Origin: Streptococcus parasanguinis
Lineage (GTDB): Bacteria > Bacillota > Bacilli > Lactobacillales > Streptococcaceae
Length of the DNA: 8,328 bases
Reading direction: 5' to 3'
NCBI RefSeq assembly: GCF_901875555.1
Contig: NZ_CABFMD010000017.1
Coordinates: 1-8,328 of the forward strand
Shown: in pieces, positions 1 through 6,973 of the stretch
Position numbering within the stretch: the first letter of the stretch is position 1
Layout: the number at the start of each line of letters is the position of its first letter
The notes under the pieces: generated by a model
What the model saw: the letters and a program-made list of their open reading frames with translations, nothing else
Databases searched by the model: none
What the model was told of the DNA's origin: nothing
Made by a program: the position numbers and the translations under genes

Positions 1-16
1 CAAACTCTCATTAAAA
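1..16 (-). rRNA. rrs: 16S rRNA gene, 5' end only (partial)
   Basis: Read on the minus strand, the first bases of the window give TTTTAATGAGAGTTTG, the conserved beginning of streptococcal 16S rRNA, which normally continues GATCCTGGCTCAG just outside the window. The exact mature 5' end is set by analogy with other Firmicutes and may be off by a few bases. The gene is transcribed in the same direction as the ami operon, so an rRNA operon lies directly downstream of amiF. Only this fragment is visible, so the number and order of rRNA genes cannot be stated. Confidence 0.85.
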
Positions 17-161
17 TAATAGTTTGTCTTAAACTCATTCTGTCACTGACAGATTTATTGTTTCTTTATTGTTCAGTTACTATAACTTCCGTTATAGTGC
101 CCTGCACATTGGTTCGTCTTGTTCAGTTTTCAAAGGTCTTTGTCGCTCTCTTGCGACAACT
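17..161 (-). other. pre-16S rRNA leader with hairpins and boxA-like site
   Basis: This is the transcribed leader between the rrn promoter and 16S rRNA. On the minus strand it holds, in order: a 7-bp hairpin TTGTCGC/GCGACAA with a 6-base loop (140-146 with 153-159) at the extreme 5' end; a boxA-like stretch CTTTGAAAACTGAACA (120-135), resembling the NusB/NusE antitermination site of Bacillus and Streptococcus rrn leaders; an 8-bp hairpin ACTATAAC/GTTATAGT closed by a GGAA tetraloop of the GNRA class (79-86 with 91-98); and a short palindrome TCTGTCAGTGACAGA (39-53). The octamer CTGAACAA occurs twice, once inside boxA and once after the tetraloop hairpin. Such leaders normally pair with the 16S-23S spacer to form the RNase III processing stalk; that partner is outside the window. 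The role of each element is inferred from family knowledge. Confidence 0.75.
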
Positions 162-166
162 ATATT

Positions 167-195
167 AGTATATCATGTCCTACACTAACTGTCAA
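167..195 (-). promoter_or_regulatory. rrn promoter (strong sigma-A type)
   Basis: On the minus strand a perfect -35 TTGACA (190-195) is followed by a 17-base spacer and -10 TATACT (167-172), preceded by TGA, which makes an extended -10. Transcription should start about 7 bases further, near 160, and run through the leader into 16S rRNA. Near-consensus boxes, ideal spacing and the AT-rich sequence directly upstream (an UP-element-like tract) are what a ribosomal RNA promoter should have. The adjoining 16S leader confirms the assignment. Confidence 0.9.
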
Positions 196-234
196 TACTT
201 TTTTAAAAAATATTTTATTTTTTAAAAAAGTATT
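194..234. repeat. perfect 19-bp AT-rich inverted repeat upstream of rrn promoter
   Basis: The left arm AATACTTTTTTAAAAAATA (194-212) is exactly complementary to 216-234, with a 3-base TTT loop. The structure covers the place where an rrn UP element is expected, and its edge overlaps the last two bases of the -35 box. It could be a curved A/T tract that binds the RNA polymerase alpha subunit, a cruciform-prone site, or a weak AT-only hairpin limiting read-through from ami. The repeat is seen directly; its role is unknown. Confidence 0.8.
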
Positions 235-240
235 TTGAAA

Positions 241-273
241 ATAAAGAAAATAGAGAGGGAATCCTCTCTATTT
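241..273 (-). terminator. rho-independent terminator of the ami operon
   Basis: On the minus strand an 11-bp stem (248-258 pairing with 263-273, arm AATAGAGAGG plus one A-T pair) with a 4-base loop is followed by the T-rich run TCTTTATTTT. The amiF stop codon (268-270) lies inside the 5' arm, so termination is packed tightly against the gene end. The tail on the opposite strand is poorer in T, so the element mainly serves transcription arriving from amiF. It separates the ami operon from the rrn promoter some 50 bp downstream. Confidence 0.88.
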
Positions 274-1194
274 ATATTCTTGTCTGTATTTGTTTTCTTC
301 AGCTTTATTTGCCCAAACATAATGACCTGGTTTAATTTCAACCATTTGTGGTTTATCTTCAGAGTAATCATGTTGTTCTGGATCGTAGATTTTAAGAACT
401 TTTTTACGTTCTAGAATTGGATCTGGAATTGGGACTGCTGAAAGAAGTGATTGCGTGTATGGATGGATTGGGTGGTTAAATAGCTCTTCAGTTTCTGCTA
501 CTTCGACAATAACCCCTTTATAGATAACTGCAATACGATCAGAAATGAAGCGCACAACTGACAAGTCATGGGCGATAAAGAGGTAGGTTAAGCCTAATTC
601 TCTTTGGAATTTTTTCAAAAGGTTCAAGACCTGCGCACGTACTGAAACGTCAAGGGCTGAGATTGGTTCATCCGCAATGACAAATTCTGGTTCCATGACA
701 AGTGCACGGGCAATACCGATCCGTTGGCGTTGGCCCCCAGAGAATTCGTGAGGATAACGTGTCAAATGTTCTGCAAGAAGACCGACTTCATGCATGATAT
801 TCTTTACTTTTTCCTGGCGCTCTTCTTCACTATTAAATAAATGATGGTTGTACAAACCTTCAGATATGATATAGTCGACGGTTGCACGTTCATTCAAACT
901 GGCAGCTGGGTCTTGGAAGATCATTTGAATCTTCCGGAGCAACTCAGACTTTTCACTGTGAGTATTTTTACCATTGATCTTACGACCACCGTAATAAATT
1001 TCTCCAGCGCTTGTATCATTCAGACCAATGATCGCACGTCCGATTGTTGTTTTACCACTTCCTGATTCACCTACAAGAGAGAATGTTTCCCCCTTGTTGA
1101 TAAAAAAGTTTGCATTTTTAACAGCAACGAATTTTTTACTTCCTTCACCGAAGGAAATTTCTAAATCTTTAATTTCAACTAATTTTTCAGTCAT
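268..1194 (-). CDS. amiF: oligopeptide ABC transporter ATP-binding protein AmiF
   Basis: One of the two cytoplasmic ATPases that power oligopeptide import through the AmiC-AmiD channel. With the start at 1194 it is 308 aa, the length I remember for pneumococcal AmiF. Visible motifs: Walker A GESGSGKT (residues 42-49), Q-loop Gln94 in FQDP, ABC signature SGGQR (152-156), Walker B VIADEP with catalytic Glu176, and H-loop His209. The C-terminal part carries the [12 protein letters not shown] segment (about 244-255) typical of the oligopeptide/dipeptide subfamily. The frame is open up to 1263, giving a 331-aa form, but that extension lies within amiE and has no support; the ATG at 1194 has an AGGAGG site 6 bases upstream. 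It is the last gene of the operon, starts 10 bases after the amiE stop, and ends inside the terminator stem. All ATPase motifs are intact. Confidence 0.96.
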   Translation of the reverse strand: MTEKLVEIKDLEISFGEGSKKFVAVKNANFFINKGETFSLVGESGSGKTTIGRAIIGLNDTSAGEIYYGGRKINGKNTHSEKSELLRKIQMIFQDPAASLNERATVDYIISEGLYNHHLFNSEEERQEKVKNIMHEVGLLAEHLTRYPHEFSGGQRQRIGIARALVMEPEFVIADEPISALDVSVRAQVLNLLKKFQRELGLTYLFIAHDLSVVRFISDRIAVIYKGVIVEVAETEELFNHPIHPYTQSLLSAVPIPDPILERKKVLKIYDPEQHDYSEDKPQMVEIKPGHYVWANKAEENKYRQEYK

Positions 1195-1200
1195 TTCCTT

Positions 1201-1206
1201 CCTCCT
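1201..1206 (-). promoter_or_regulatory. ribosome binding site deciding the amiF start
   Basis: Perfect AGGAGG on the minus strand, 6 bases before the ATG at 1194. It overlaps the amiE stop codon TAG (1205-1207), so ribosomes finishing amiE are delivered onto the amiF start, suggesting translational coupling. The same arrangement recurs at the amiD-amiE junction (AGGAGG at 2280-2285 overlapping the amiD stop). Confidence 0.9.
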
Positions 1207-2272
1207 AATCTGTAATGTGAGTGAAGCCCATTTTTGAGCCAATTTTTTCGTGAAGGTTTTCAATTACTTCAGGTTTATGGACTGCTGGAGCATCTGGATG
1301 GAGCAACCATGTCTTCGCCCAGTGAGTATCTGTAACTTTGAAAGCAGGTGCCTCTTCTTCAAAATCAATGTGCATCGCATAGTCTGAACGAAGTGCGAAG
1401 GCATCTCCTTTGATTGGAGCATACAATGATGGTGGAGTTCCTGGAATAGAGTAAAGATCACCATCTGAAGTTGATAATTGAGGCAAGCTTGAAAGCAAGC
1501 TCCATGTGTATGGATGTTTTGGATCGTAGAAAATTTCTTCTACTTTACCAAACTCAACGATTTCTCCAGCATACATAACGGCTACTTTATCTGCAATACT
1601 TGCAACCACACCTAAGTCGTGGGTGATAAAGATAACTGTAAATTGGTATTCTTTTTGAAGGGATTTCAACAAATCAATGATTTGCGCTTGAATGGTTACA
1701 TCAAGGGCTGTTGTTGGTTCGTCACAGATCAAGATATCTGGATGGCAGGCCAAGGCAATGGCAATAACGATCCGTTGACGCATACCTCCTGAATATTGGA
1801 AAGGATACTCGTCAAAACGACGTTCAGCATCTGGAATTCCAACTTTCTCCATATAGTCCAAAGCCATTTCTTTGGCTTCTTTAGCTGTCTTCCCTTGGTG
1901 TTTGATAATGACTTCAGTAATTTGTGAACCAATTGTATTGATTGGGTCCAAACTTGTCATTGGGTCTTGGAAAATTGTAGCAATTTTAGAACCACGAATA
2001 TTTTCCCAGTCTTTATTTGATTTCAGGTCCGTCAATTCTTGACCACGATATTTAATCGAACCTTGGGCAATACGGCCGTTATCTTCTAACATTCCGGTGA
2101 ATGTTTTTGTCAAAACTGATTTTCCTGAACCTGACTCACCAACCAAGGCAAGAACTTCACCTTCTACTAACTCAAGCGATACGCCACGAATAGCTGTCAG
2201 TACGCGATCGCGCACGTCAAATTCCACTACGATATCTTGAGCAGATAAAATAATATTGTTATTTGATGTCAT
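1205..2272 (-). CDS. amiE: oligopeptide ABC transporter ATP-binding protein AmiE
   Basis: Second ATPase of the oligopeptide importer, expected to pair with AmiF as a heterodimer under AmiC and AmiD. It is 355 aa, matching the remembered pneumococcal AmiE. Motifs seen: Walker A GESGSGKS (45-52), Q-loop Gln102 in FQDP, signature SGGMR (161-165), Walker B LICDEP with Glu185, H-loop His218, then the C-terminal oligopeptide-family segment [14 protein letters not shown] and the IPGTPPSL stretch typical of OppD-type subunits. The tail after about residue 300 is longer than in AmiF. The ATG at 2272 is preceded at 7 bases by AGGAGG (2280-2285), which overlaps the amiD stop; 11 bases separate the genes. 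All nucleotide-binding motifs look functional. Confidence 0.96.
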   Translation of the reverse strand: MTSNNNIILSAQDIVVEFDVRDRVLTAIRGVSLELVEGEVLALVGESGSGKSVLTKTFTGMLEDNGRIAQGSIKYRGQELTDLKSNKDWENIRGSKIATIFQDPMTSLDPINTIGSQITEVIIKHQGKTAKEAKEMALDYMEKVGIPDAERRFDEYPFQYSGGMRQRIVIAIALACHPDILICDEPTTALDVTIQAQIIDLLKSLQKEYQFTVIFITHDLGVVASIADKVAVMYAGEIVEFGKVEEIFYDPKHPYTWSLLSSLPQLSTSDGDLYSIPGTPPSLYAPIKGDAFALRSDYAMHIDFEEEAPAFKVTDTHWAKTWLLHPDAPAVHKPEVIENLHEKIGSKMGFTHITD

Positions 2273-2283
2273 ATCTACTCCTC

Positions 2284-3210
2284 CTATCTATGTGTACGTG
2301 GGTCGCTGGCATCGGCCAAGTTTTGTCCGACGATAAAGAATGACAAGGATACTAAAATCAAAACAGTAAGCGGAATCCAGAATAGGTAGGCATTTGTAGT
2401 TACGTTTTGAGAATAGTCAGAAATCAACCGTCCCAAACTTGGAACTGTTATTGGAAGACCAAGTCCGAAGAAGGAAAGGAAAGCTTCGTAAGAAATAAAG
2501 CTTGGAAGTAACTGTGATGTTTGTGTCACGATTACAGATACCAACTGAGGTAAAATGTTTTTCGTAACAATTTTCAAAGTTGGTGTTCCTAATGTTCGAC
2601 TGGCAAGGTTGTACTCCAAATCACGGTAACGCATGATTTGGACACGAATGGTATAAGCAATTCCGATCCATCCGGTTAAGGACATGGCAAGAATCAAGTT
2701 CCAGAAACCAGATCCCATTGAGTAAGTCAAGACGATAACGATCAACATAAATGGAATGTTTGAAATAACGTTATAAACTTCCATCATGATACGGTCGATT
2801 GATTTTGAGATCCCCCAAATTCCACCAACGATAACTCCAACAACCACGTTAATAACAGTGGCGATGAAGGAAATGATAATCGAATTCCGAGCACCAAACC
2901 AAACTCCATCAAAGAGAGATTTACCGTTATTATCTGTACCAAAGAAAGCTTTGGCACTTGGTGGATTCAAACGTGCTGAAAAGTCATTTACCTTACTTAC
3001 GTCGTTGTAATCAAAATTTGAAAACATAGGATAGACAAAACTCATCAAGAGAATCCCAATCAAAATAGCAAGCATAATGATAGTGGTTCTTTTTTTCAAG
3101 AATTGTCTGAATACAGATTTCCAGTATGAATACGCTGGAGCATCGATTACTTCAGAGGCAAAGTCATCGCGTTTTACAAACTGAAATTTATTTTTATCGA
3201 TTGTAGCCAT
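2284..3210 (-). CDS. amiD: oligopeptide ABC transporter permease AmiD
   Basis: Inner channel subunit of the Ami importer (OppC type), 308 aa as in pneumococcus. The N-terminus is cytoplasmic with an OppC-N-like segment, then a first membrane helix at about 43-63, an external stretch containing [12 protein letters not shown] (89-100) characteristic of this permease family, and further helices near 111-133, 149-165, 170-188, 230-250 and 277-295. The EAA loop that contacts the ATPases is at about 195-224 ([10 protein letters not shown]...ILPQ), and the protein ends in the family hallmark [11 protein letters not shown]. Its ATG shares one base with the amiC stop codon (TAATG at 3208-3212), the tightest junction in the operon and a sign of translational coupling and equal amounts of the two permeases. 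Confidence 0.96.
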   Translation of the reverse strand: MATIDKNKFQFVKRDDFASEVIDAPAYSYWKSVFRQFLKKRTTIIMLAILIGILLMSFVYPMFSNFDYNDVSKVNDFSARLNPPSAKAFFGTDNNGKSLFDGVWFGARNSIIISFIATVINVVVGVIVGGIWGISKSIDRIMMEVYNVISNIPFMLIVIVLTYSMGSGFWNLILAMSLTGWIGIAYTIRVQIMRYRDLEYNLASRTLGTPTLKIVTKNILPQLVSVIVTQTSQLLPSFISYEAFLSFFGLGLPITVPSLGRLISDYSQNVTTNAYLFWIPLTVLILVSLSFFIVGQNLADASDPRTHR

Positions 3211-4709
3211 TATTTGCCTCCTTTCGTATTCGTTAATTTAATCCGTGGGTCAAGTACTGTCATCAAGATATCACCTAACATGGCAGCAAAGATAGCAAGT
3301 GATGTGAAGATAAAGACAAGTCCGATGACCATGGTGTTGTTTGATGCTTTAATAGAGTCAATCAACATTTTACCCATACCTGGGAAAGCGAAGACTGTTT
3401 CAGTAAGTGTCGCACCTGAGATAACTCCAATAATAGCGCCAGGAATACCAGACACCAATGGGACCATTGCATTTTTGAAGATGTGTTTTCTTGAGATCTC
3501 ACGTTCTGACAATCCTTTTGAACGAGCAAAACGGACGAAATCTTGCGAGTGGATATCGATCATGTAACGACGGATCCAAACGGCGATAAATGGCGCACTC
3601 AACAAACCAAGAATCAGAGAAGGCAATACATATGAACGCCAATCCTGTGCTCCAAGAACTGGGAATGAGTCTGGAAGTCCAAAGAAAGAACCTGCTAGAC
3701 GCACAATGTAAACAAGGGCAATAGTTGGAAGAGACATCATAAATGTCAAAACAGCTGTCGAGATGCTATCAAACCATGAGTTCTTGAACAGAGCCATGTA
3801 AGATCCTAATGGGATCGCAATCAAGTAAGCAATCGCAATACCAATCAAACCAATGATTGAAGAAGATGCAATCATGGATGGATTCTCATAATTACTCAAC
3901 GTTGCTGTATAAGCATCCCCTTTACCAAATCGACTGATATCTTGTGAATCTGCCTTACTTGGTGATTTGTAAGTACGTGAGTAGATATCGATTGAAGATG
4001 TCTTTTTACCTGTTGGAAAGTTCACTTCACTCTTCTTGGTTGTTCCTTGTCCTTGTGAGATAACTTGAAGAACTGGGGTATTAGAATACGTTGGGTATGA
4101 ATTTCCAAGGTTTAAGGTCACAAAGTTTTGGTGTACATATGGGAATTGACCATTAAAGTACAAGAGGTATTTGTGTTTCGTACCAGAACCTACAACTGAC
4201 CAACCAATAGATGGATCATTTTCAATACGGATATAGCGTTTGAGATTTGGATTTGAGGCATCTTTCACCCAACCTGGATGATCAAACTGAACCAAATTCG
4301 CATAGAAGCTGATGACACGTTCAAAAACCGGAATTTCACGCACCGCATAAAAAGACTTACTTTCTGGGAAACGTTTCAACTGCCAACCATGACCTAATTT
4401 GTTAATGTATGCCTTATAGATCTTTTCATTAGCAGTCGTCGCATCAACTGTTACAGAAGAATCTTCTTTACTTGCTTTTTGTTGCAAGCTTTTTGAATCC
4501 ATGTATTCCAAATAACCCATGCGATCGTAGACCGTATTTTCGTAGTTGATCTTCGAATCTTTTGTCTTCGCTACTTTATTGTAGTTGGGGTCATTTTTAA
4601 AGATGAGATTTCTCGGTGTTAGCGTATAGATAATCATGTAGGTTAATGTCGTCACAAGGAAGATCGACACTAACGAACGCAAAATACGCATAAAAACATA
4701 TTTTTTCAT
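3210..4709 (-). CDS. amiC: oligopeptide ABC transporter permease AmiC
   Basis: Second channel subunit (OppB type), 499 aa, much longer than the ~310 aa of typical OppB permeases. One membrane helix (about 10-30) is followed by roughly 250 residues of hydrophilic, probably extracellular sequence before the next helix at about 283-305. Later helices lie near 318-338, 361-378, 421-437 and 460-482. The EAA loop is at about 390-417 ([16 protein letters not shown]...NAMVP), and the end has the family LDPRIKL motif. The large external insert is also present in the remembered pneumococcal AmiC, so it is a streptococcal trait rather than an oddity of this strain; it may help dock AmiA. The ATG at 4709 has AAGGA 7 bases upstream. 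It starts 73 bases after amiA, with a hairpin between, and overlaps amiD by one base. Confidence 0.96.
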   Translation of the reverse strand: MKKYVFMRILRSLVSIFLVTTLTYMIIYTLTPRNLIFKNDPNYNKVAKTKDSKINYENTVYDRMGYLEYMDSKSLQQKASKEDSSVTVDATTANEKIYKAYINKLGHGWQLKRFPESKSFYAVREIPVFERVISFYANLVQFDHPGWVKDASNPNLKRYIRIENDPSIGWSVVGSGTKHKYLLYFNGQFPYVHQNFVTLNLGNSYPTYSNTPVLQVISQGQGTTKKSEVNFPTGKKTSSIDIYSRTYKSPSKADSQDISRFGKGDAYTATLSNYENPSMIASSSIIGLIGIAIAYLIAIPLGSYMALFKNSWFDSISTAVLTFMMSLPTIALVYIVRLAGSFFGLPDSFPVLGAQDWRSYVLPSLILGLLSAPFIAVWIRRYMIDIHSQDFVRFARSKGLSEREISRKHIFKNAMVPLVSGIPGAIIGVISGATLTETVFAFPGMGKMLIDSIKASNNTMVIGLVFIFTSLAIFAAMLGDILMTVLDPRIKLTNTKGGK

Positions 4710-4726
4710 ATTTCATTCCTTTAATG

Positions 4727-4762
4727 TCCAAAAGAACTTTCTCCCCTAGAAGAGAAAGTTCT
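4727..4762 (-). terminator. intra-operon hairpin between amiA and amiC (partial terminator)
   Basis: On the minus strand a perfect 11-bp stem (arm AGAACTTTCTC, 4733-4743 pairing with 4752-4762) with an 8-base loop is followed by only four U residues before GGACA. A strong stem with a short U run suggests leaky termination or a barrier that protects the upstream mRNA from 3' exonucleases. Either would make amiA transcripts more abundant than amiCDEF, fitting the need for more binding protein than channel. Similar arrangements are known after oppA in streptococcal opp operons. The hairpin is seen; its efficiency is inferred. Confidence 0.72.
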
Positions 4763-4782
4763 AATGAAAAGCAATAATTTAA

Positions 4783-6768
4783 TTATTTAACGTGTTTTTC
4801 AAGATCTTGTTGAGCTTTTTTGTTTGACTCAGCTTTTTCTTTTTGCCATTTTTCACGTGCTTGTTCGTATTGTTTCTTAGTAACAGGTTCATCTTGAACT
4901 TCTACATATTTGAAGTAAGCTGATCCTTTGTTACCTGTTTGAGATGATGGACCAGAGAATGGTACCACTTTAGAAATGACAGTTGCTGCACCTGTACTTG
5001 ACATTGTTGGAACCACCAAAGCACTATCGCTCAACCAAGCCTGAGCAGCTGCGTATTTTTCATACCGTTTAGTTACATCTTGTGATTCATTATTAGCATC
5101 TGCAAGAAGTTTCGCATACTCGTCTAAGCCAACCGCTTTAGCTGAAGCATTATCTACACCACCTGCAAAACCAAGGTAGACTTTTGTTTGGTCTTCTGAA
5201 GATGGTTGAAGAGTGTCAAGGTAAGTTGATGGATCATCATAGTCTGGGTTCCATCCAACCATTCCTTGAAGATCCCAATCAGCATCTGCTGCTGATGGCA
5301 CATTCAAAGTAATGTTCAATACTTCATCTAGGTCCATCATTTGAAGATCAAGAACAACATTGTCTTTACCAAGAGTGTCTTCTACTGTTTGTTTCAAAGA
5401 TTGCATCCGAGCAACAAATCCTTTTGAGCTTTGTGCTACTGGTACGTCAATATGAATTGGGAATTGAACACCATCTTTTTGAAGTTCAGCTTTTGCTTTT
5501 TCAAGTTGTGCTTTCGCTTTGTCTTTGTTGTAAAGACCATCTTGGCCATCTGCGAGGTTGACACCCTTCCATTGATCACCATAAGTGCTCAATTTATCTG
5601 CAACCACATCACCAAAGTCTTTACCATTTACTTGTACAAAGGCTGGAGCAACATACGTGTTACGAATAGCTGGTTTAGCAAATTCCTTACTATTTAACTG
5701 TGCAGAATAGCTTTCACGGTTCAAGGCAAAAGTAATGGCTTGACGGAAATCTTTGTTCAAGATTGCTTTCTTAGTCGCAGCCTTTTCAGCATCTGATTTT
5801 TTAGCAGTGTGTTTGTAAGATTGACGGTCGATGTTGAAACCAAGGACCGCTACACCTGAACCAGCTGGTGTGTTGTAGATATTGTCTTTGTATTTTTTCG
5901 AAATAGTTGCAAAGTTTGAACTTGCAGGGAATAAACGAGCAACTGTATAAGCCCCATCAGAGAAGCCACGTGCTAACGAATCTTGGTCTGATCCATCGTA
6001 ATAAGTGAATTTCACTTCTTTAAGGTGAACATTTTTCTTATCCCAGTAGTTGTCATTCTTTTCAAAGACAACGGATGATTTTGAAGTGATAGATTTCAAA
6101 AGGAATGGTCCATTTGCAAGGATTGATTTTACATCGTTTGGTTGACCAAAATCATCGCCTTTACTCTTCAAGAAATCTGTGCTAACTGGGAACAAGATTC
6201 CGTTTGTTGTTTTAGAGTTCCAGAAAGTTTCTGGTTTGTTCAATGTGTACTCAAGTGTATAATCGTCTACAGCTTTAACACCAACTTGGCTAAAGTCTGT
6301 AGTTTTTCCTTGCACATAATCATCCAAGCCTTTGATAGAACCTTGAACAAGTGGAAGAGTTTCAGATTTTTTATCAGCAGCGTGTTTCAAACCTGTTACA
6401 AAGTCTTTAGCCGTCACTTCGCCATGTTCTTCACCATCTGCATCGTACCATTTAACACCCTTACGAATCTTGTAGGTATAAGTCAAACCGTCTTTTGAAA
6501 CAGACCAATCTTCCGCAAGTGATGGTACGAGATTACCATACTTGTCATTTGCCATCAAACCATCTACGACGTTTGTAGTAATATCGTGTGTAGCAGCTTT
6601 AGAAGATACAGTGTAGTCCAAAGTTTGAGGATCATCTGTGTAGACATAACCATAGTTTTTGTCTTCGCCTGAGCTTGCTTTACTAGTATTTGAACCAGAA
6701 CATGCAGCCAACAATCCAGCTGCAAGGAGTGTTACTCCGGCAACTGCGAATACTTTACCTTTTTTCAT
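4783..6768 (-). CDS. amiA: oligopeptide-binding lipoprotein AmiA
   Basis: Extracellular substrate-binding lipoprotein of the oligopeptide importer, 661 aa, family SBP_bac_5 (OppA type). It begins with a lipoprotein signal peptide: KKGK, a hydrophobic stretch, and lipobox LAAC with the lipidated Cys23. A Ser/Lys-rich linker (24-38) leads to the binding domain. The family signature region around YGNLVPSLAEDW (77-88) and TYTYKIRKGVKW is clear. The last ~40 residues are highly charged and probably helical (QYEQAREKWQKEKAES). Closest to streptococcal AmiA; the paralogues AliA/AliB, AppA or HppA are possible, but its place as first gene before amiC favours amiA. The ATG at 6768 has GGAGA (6775-6779) 6 bases upstream. 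In streptococci this protein feeds both nutrition and import of signalling peptides. It is followed by a 73-base gap with a hairpin. Confidence 0.94.
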   Translation of the reverse strand: MKKGKVFAVAGVTLLAAGLLAACSGSNTSKASSGEDKNYGYVYTDDPQTLDYTVSSKAATHDITTNVVDGLMANDKYGNLVPSLAEDWSVSKDGLTYTYKIRKGVKWYDADGEEHGEVTAKDFVTGLKHAADKKSETLPLVQGSIKGLDDYVQGKTTDFSQVGVKAVDDYTLEYTLNKPETFWNSKTTNGILFPVSTDFLKSKGDDFGQPNDVKSILANGPFLLKSITSKSSVVFEKNDNYWDKKNVHLKEVKFTYYDGSDQDSLARGFSDGAYTVARLFPASSNFATISKKYKDNIYNTPAGSGVAVLGFNIDRQSYKHTAKKSDAEKAATKKAILNKDFRQAITFALNRESYSAQLNSKEFAKPAIRNTYVAPAFVQVNGKDFGDVVADKLSTYGDQWKGVNLADGQDGLYNKDKAKAQLEKAKAELQKDGVQFPIHIDVPVAQSSKGFVARMQSLKQTVEDTLGKDNVVLDLQMMDLDEVLNITLNVPSAADADWDLQGMVGWNPDYDDPSTYLDTLQPSSEDQTKVYLGFAGGVDNASAKAVGLDEYAKLLADANNESQDVTKRYEKYAAAQAWLSDSALVVPTMSSTGAATVISKVVPFSGPSSQTGNKGSAYFKYVEVQDEPVTKKQYEQAREKWQKEKAESNKKAQQDLEKHVK

Positions 6769-6804
6769 AGGAATTCTCCAATAGTTTTTTTAGATTTGTT
6801 TAAG

Positions 6805-6833
6805 ATTATATCACAACTAAAAAAAAAAGTAAA
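6805..6833 (-). promoter_or_regulatory. amiA promoter with poly-T spacer
   Basis: On the minus strand -35 TTTACT (6828-6833, four of six consensus bases) is followed by a 17-base spacer and a perfect -10 TATAAT (6805-6810) preceded by TGA (extended -10). Transcription should start near 6798, giving a leader of about 30 bases before the amiA ATG. The spacer begins within a run of ten T residues (A on the plus strand, 6819-6828). No better promoter was seen between 6769 and 6960 on this strand. Confidence 0.82.
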
Positions 6834-6836
6834 CTA

Positions 6837-6851
6837 AATTTTCTGAATATT
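6837..6851. promoter_or_regulatory. CodY box upstream of the amiA promoter
   Basis: AATTTTCTGAATATT matches the CodY consensus AATTTTCWGAAAATT at 14 of 15 positions and lies 3 bases upstream of the amiA -35 hexamer. CodY is a repressor of low-GC Gram-positive bacteria that senses branched-chain amino acids (and GTP in some genera) and is known to control peptide transport genes, including ami in pneumococcus. Its placement could block RNA polymerase at the amiA promoter. It is about 65 bases upstream of the divergent promoter's -35, so an effect on the dacA-like gene is less certain. Confidence 0.8.
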
Positions 6852-6916
6852 TGCTTCAACACTATCCAAAAACCTTGCTATGACTGACTTTTTAGTCTAA
6901 TTGATGATTTTACGAT

Positions 6917-6944
6917 TTTCCATTAATCATTTGTATGATACAAT
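6917..6944 (+). promoter_or_regulatory. promoter of the dacA-like gene (extended -10)
   Basis: On the plus strand TACAAT (6939-6944) is preceded by TGA (6936-6938), giving an extended -10. The best -35 is TTTCCA (6917-6922, four of six) with a 16-base spacer. It points away from amiA and would start transcription near 6951, leaving a leader of about 22 bases before the GTG at 6974. The weak -35 suggests moderate expression. Confidence 0.68.
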
Positions 6945-6961
6945 AGAGAAGACTAAGTAAC

Positions 6962-6966
6962 GAGGA
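6962..6966 (+). promoter_or_regulatory. ribosome binding site for the GTG start of the dacA-like gene
   Basis: GAGGA lies 7 bases before the GTG at 6974. No in-frame ATG exists before the signal peptide, so GTG is the start that gives a complete lysine-plus-hydrophobic signal sequence. GTG usually initiates less efficiently than ATG. Confidence 0.8.
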
Positions 6967-6973
6967 AACAACT

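Noticed and set aside
841..1237. Plus-strand open frames opposite amiF (74 and 69 aa).
   Set aside because: They are antisense shadows of conserved ATPase coding sequence with no ribosome binding site or recognisable protein.
1195..1263. Upstream extension of amiF to a start at 1263 (331-aa form).
   Set aside because: The 23 extra codons overlap the end of amiE, lack a ribosome binding site and do not match the family N-terminus; ATG 1194 has AGGAGG at 6 bases and gives the family length of 308 aa.
1264..1932. Minus-strand alternative frames inside amiE (66 and 67 aa).
   Set aside because: They lie wholly within a well-conserved amiE frame and have no start signals or family resemblance.
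2786..3567. Plus-strand open frames opposite amiD and amiC (74 and 117 aa).
   Set aside because: Antisense of membrane-helix coding sequence tends to stay open; no start signals or known domains.
5431..6498. Plus-strand open frames opposite amiA (88 and 118 aa), rich in Phe, Cys and Trp.
   Set aside because: The odd composition is what antisense of a Lys/Asp/Thr-rich secreted protein gives; no promoter or ribosome binding site.
6886..6897. GACTTTTTAGTC palindrome in the divergent intergenic region.
   Set aside because: The stem is only 4 bp around T/A bases and matches no operator I know; too short to call.
6915..6929. Possible second CodY box near ATTTTCCATTAATC.
   Set aside because: Too many mismatches to the 15-base consensus, unlike the site at 6837-6851.
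6926..6939. ATCAT-TTGT-ATGAT inverted repeat in the dacA-like promoter spacer.
   Set aside because: Five-base arms in AT-rich sequence arise easily by chance, and it matches no known operator.
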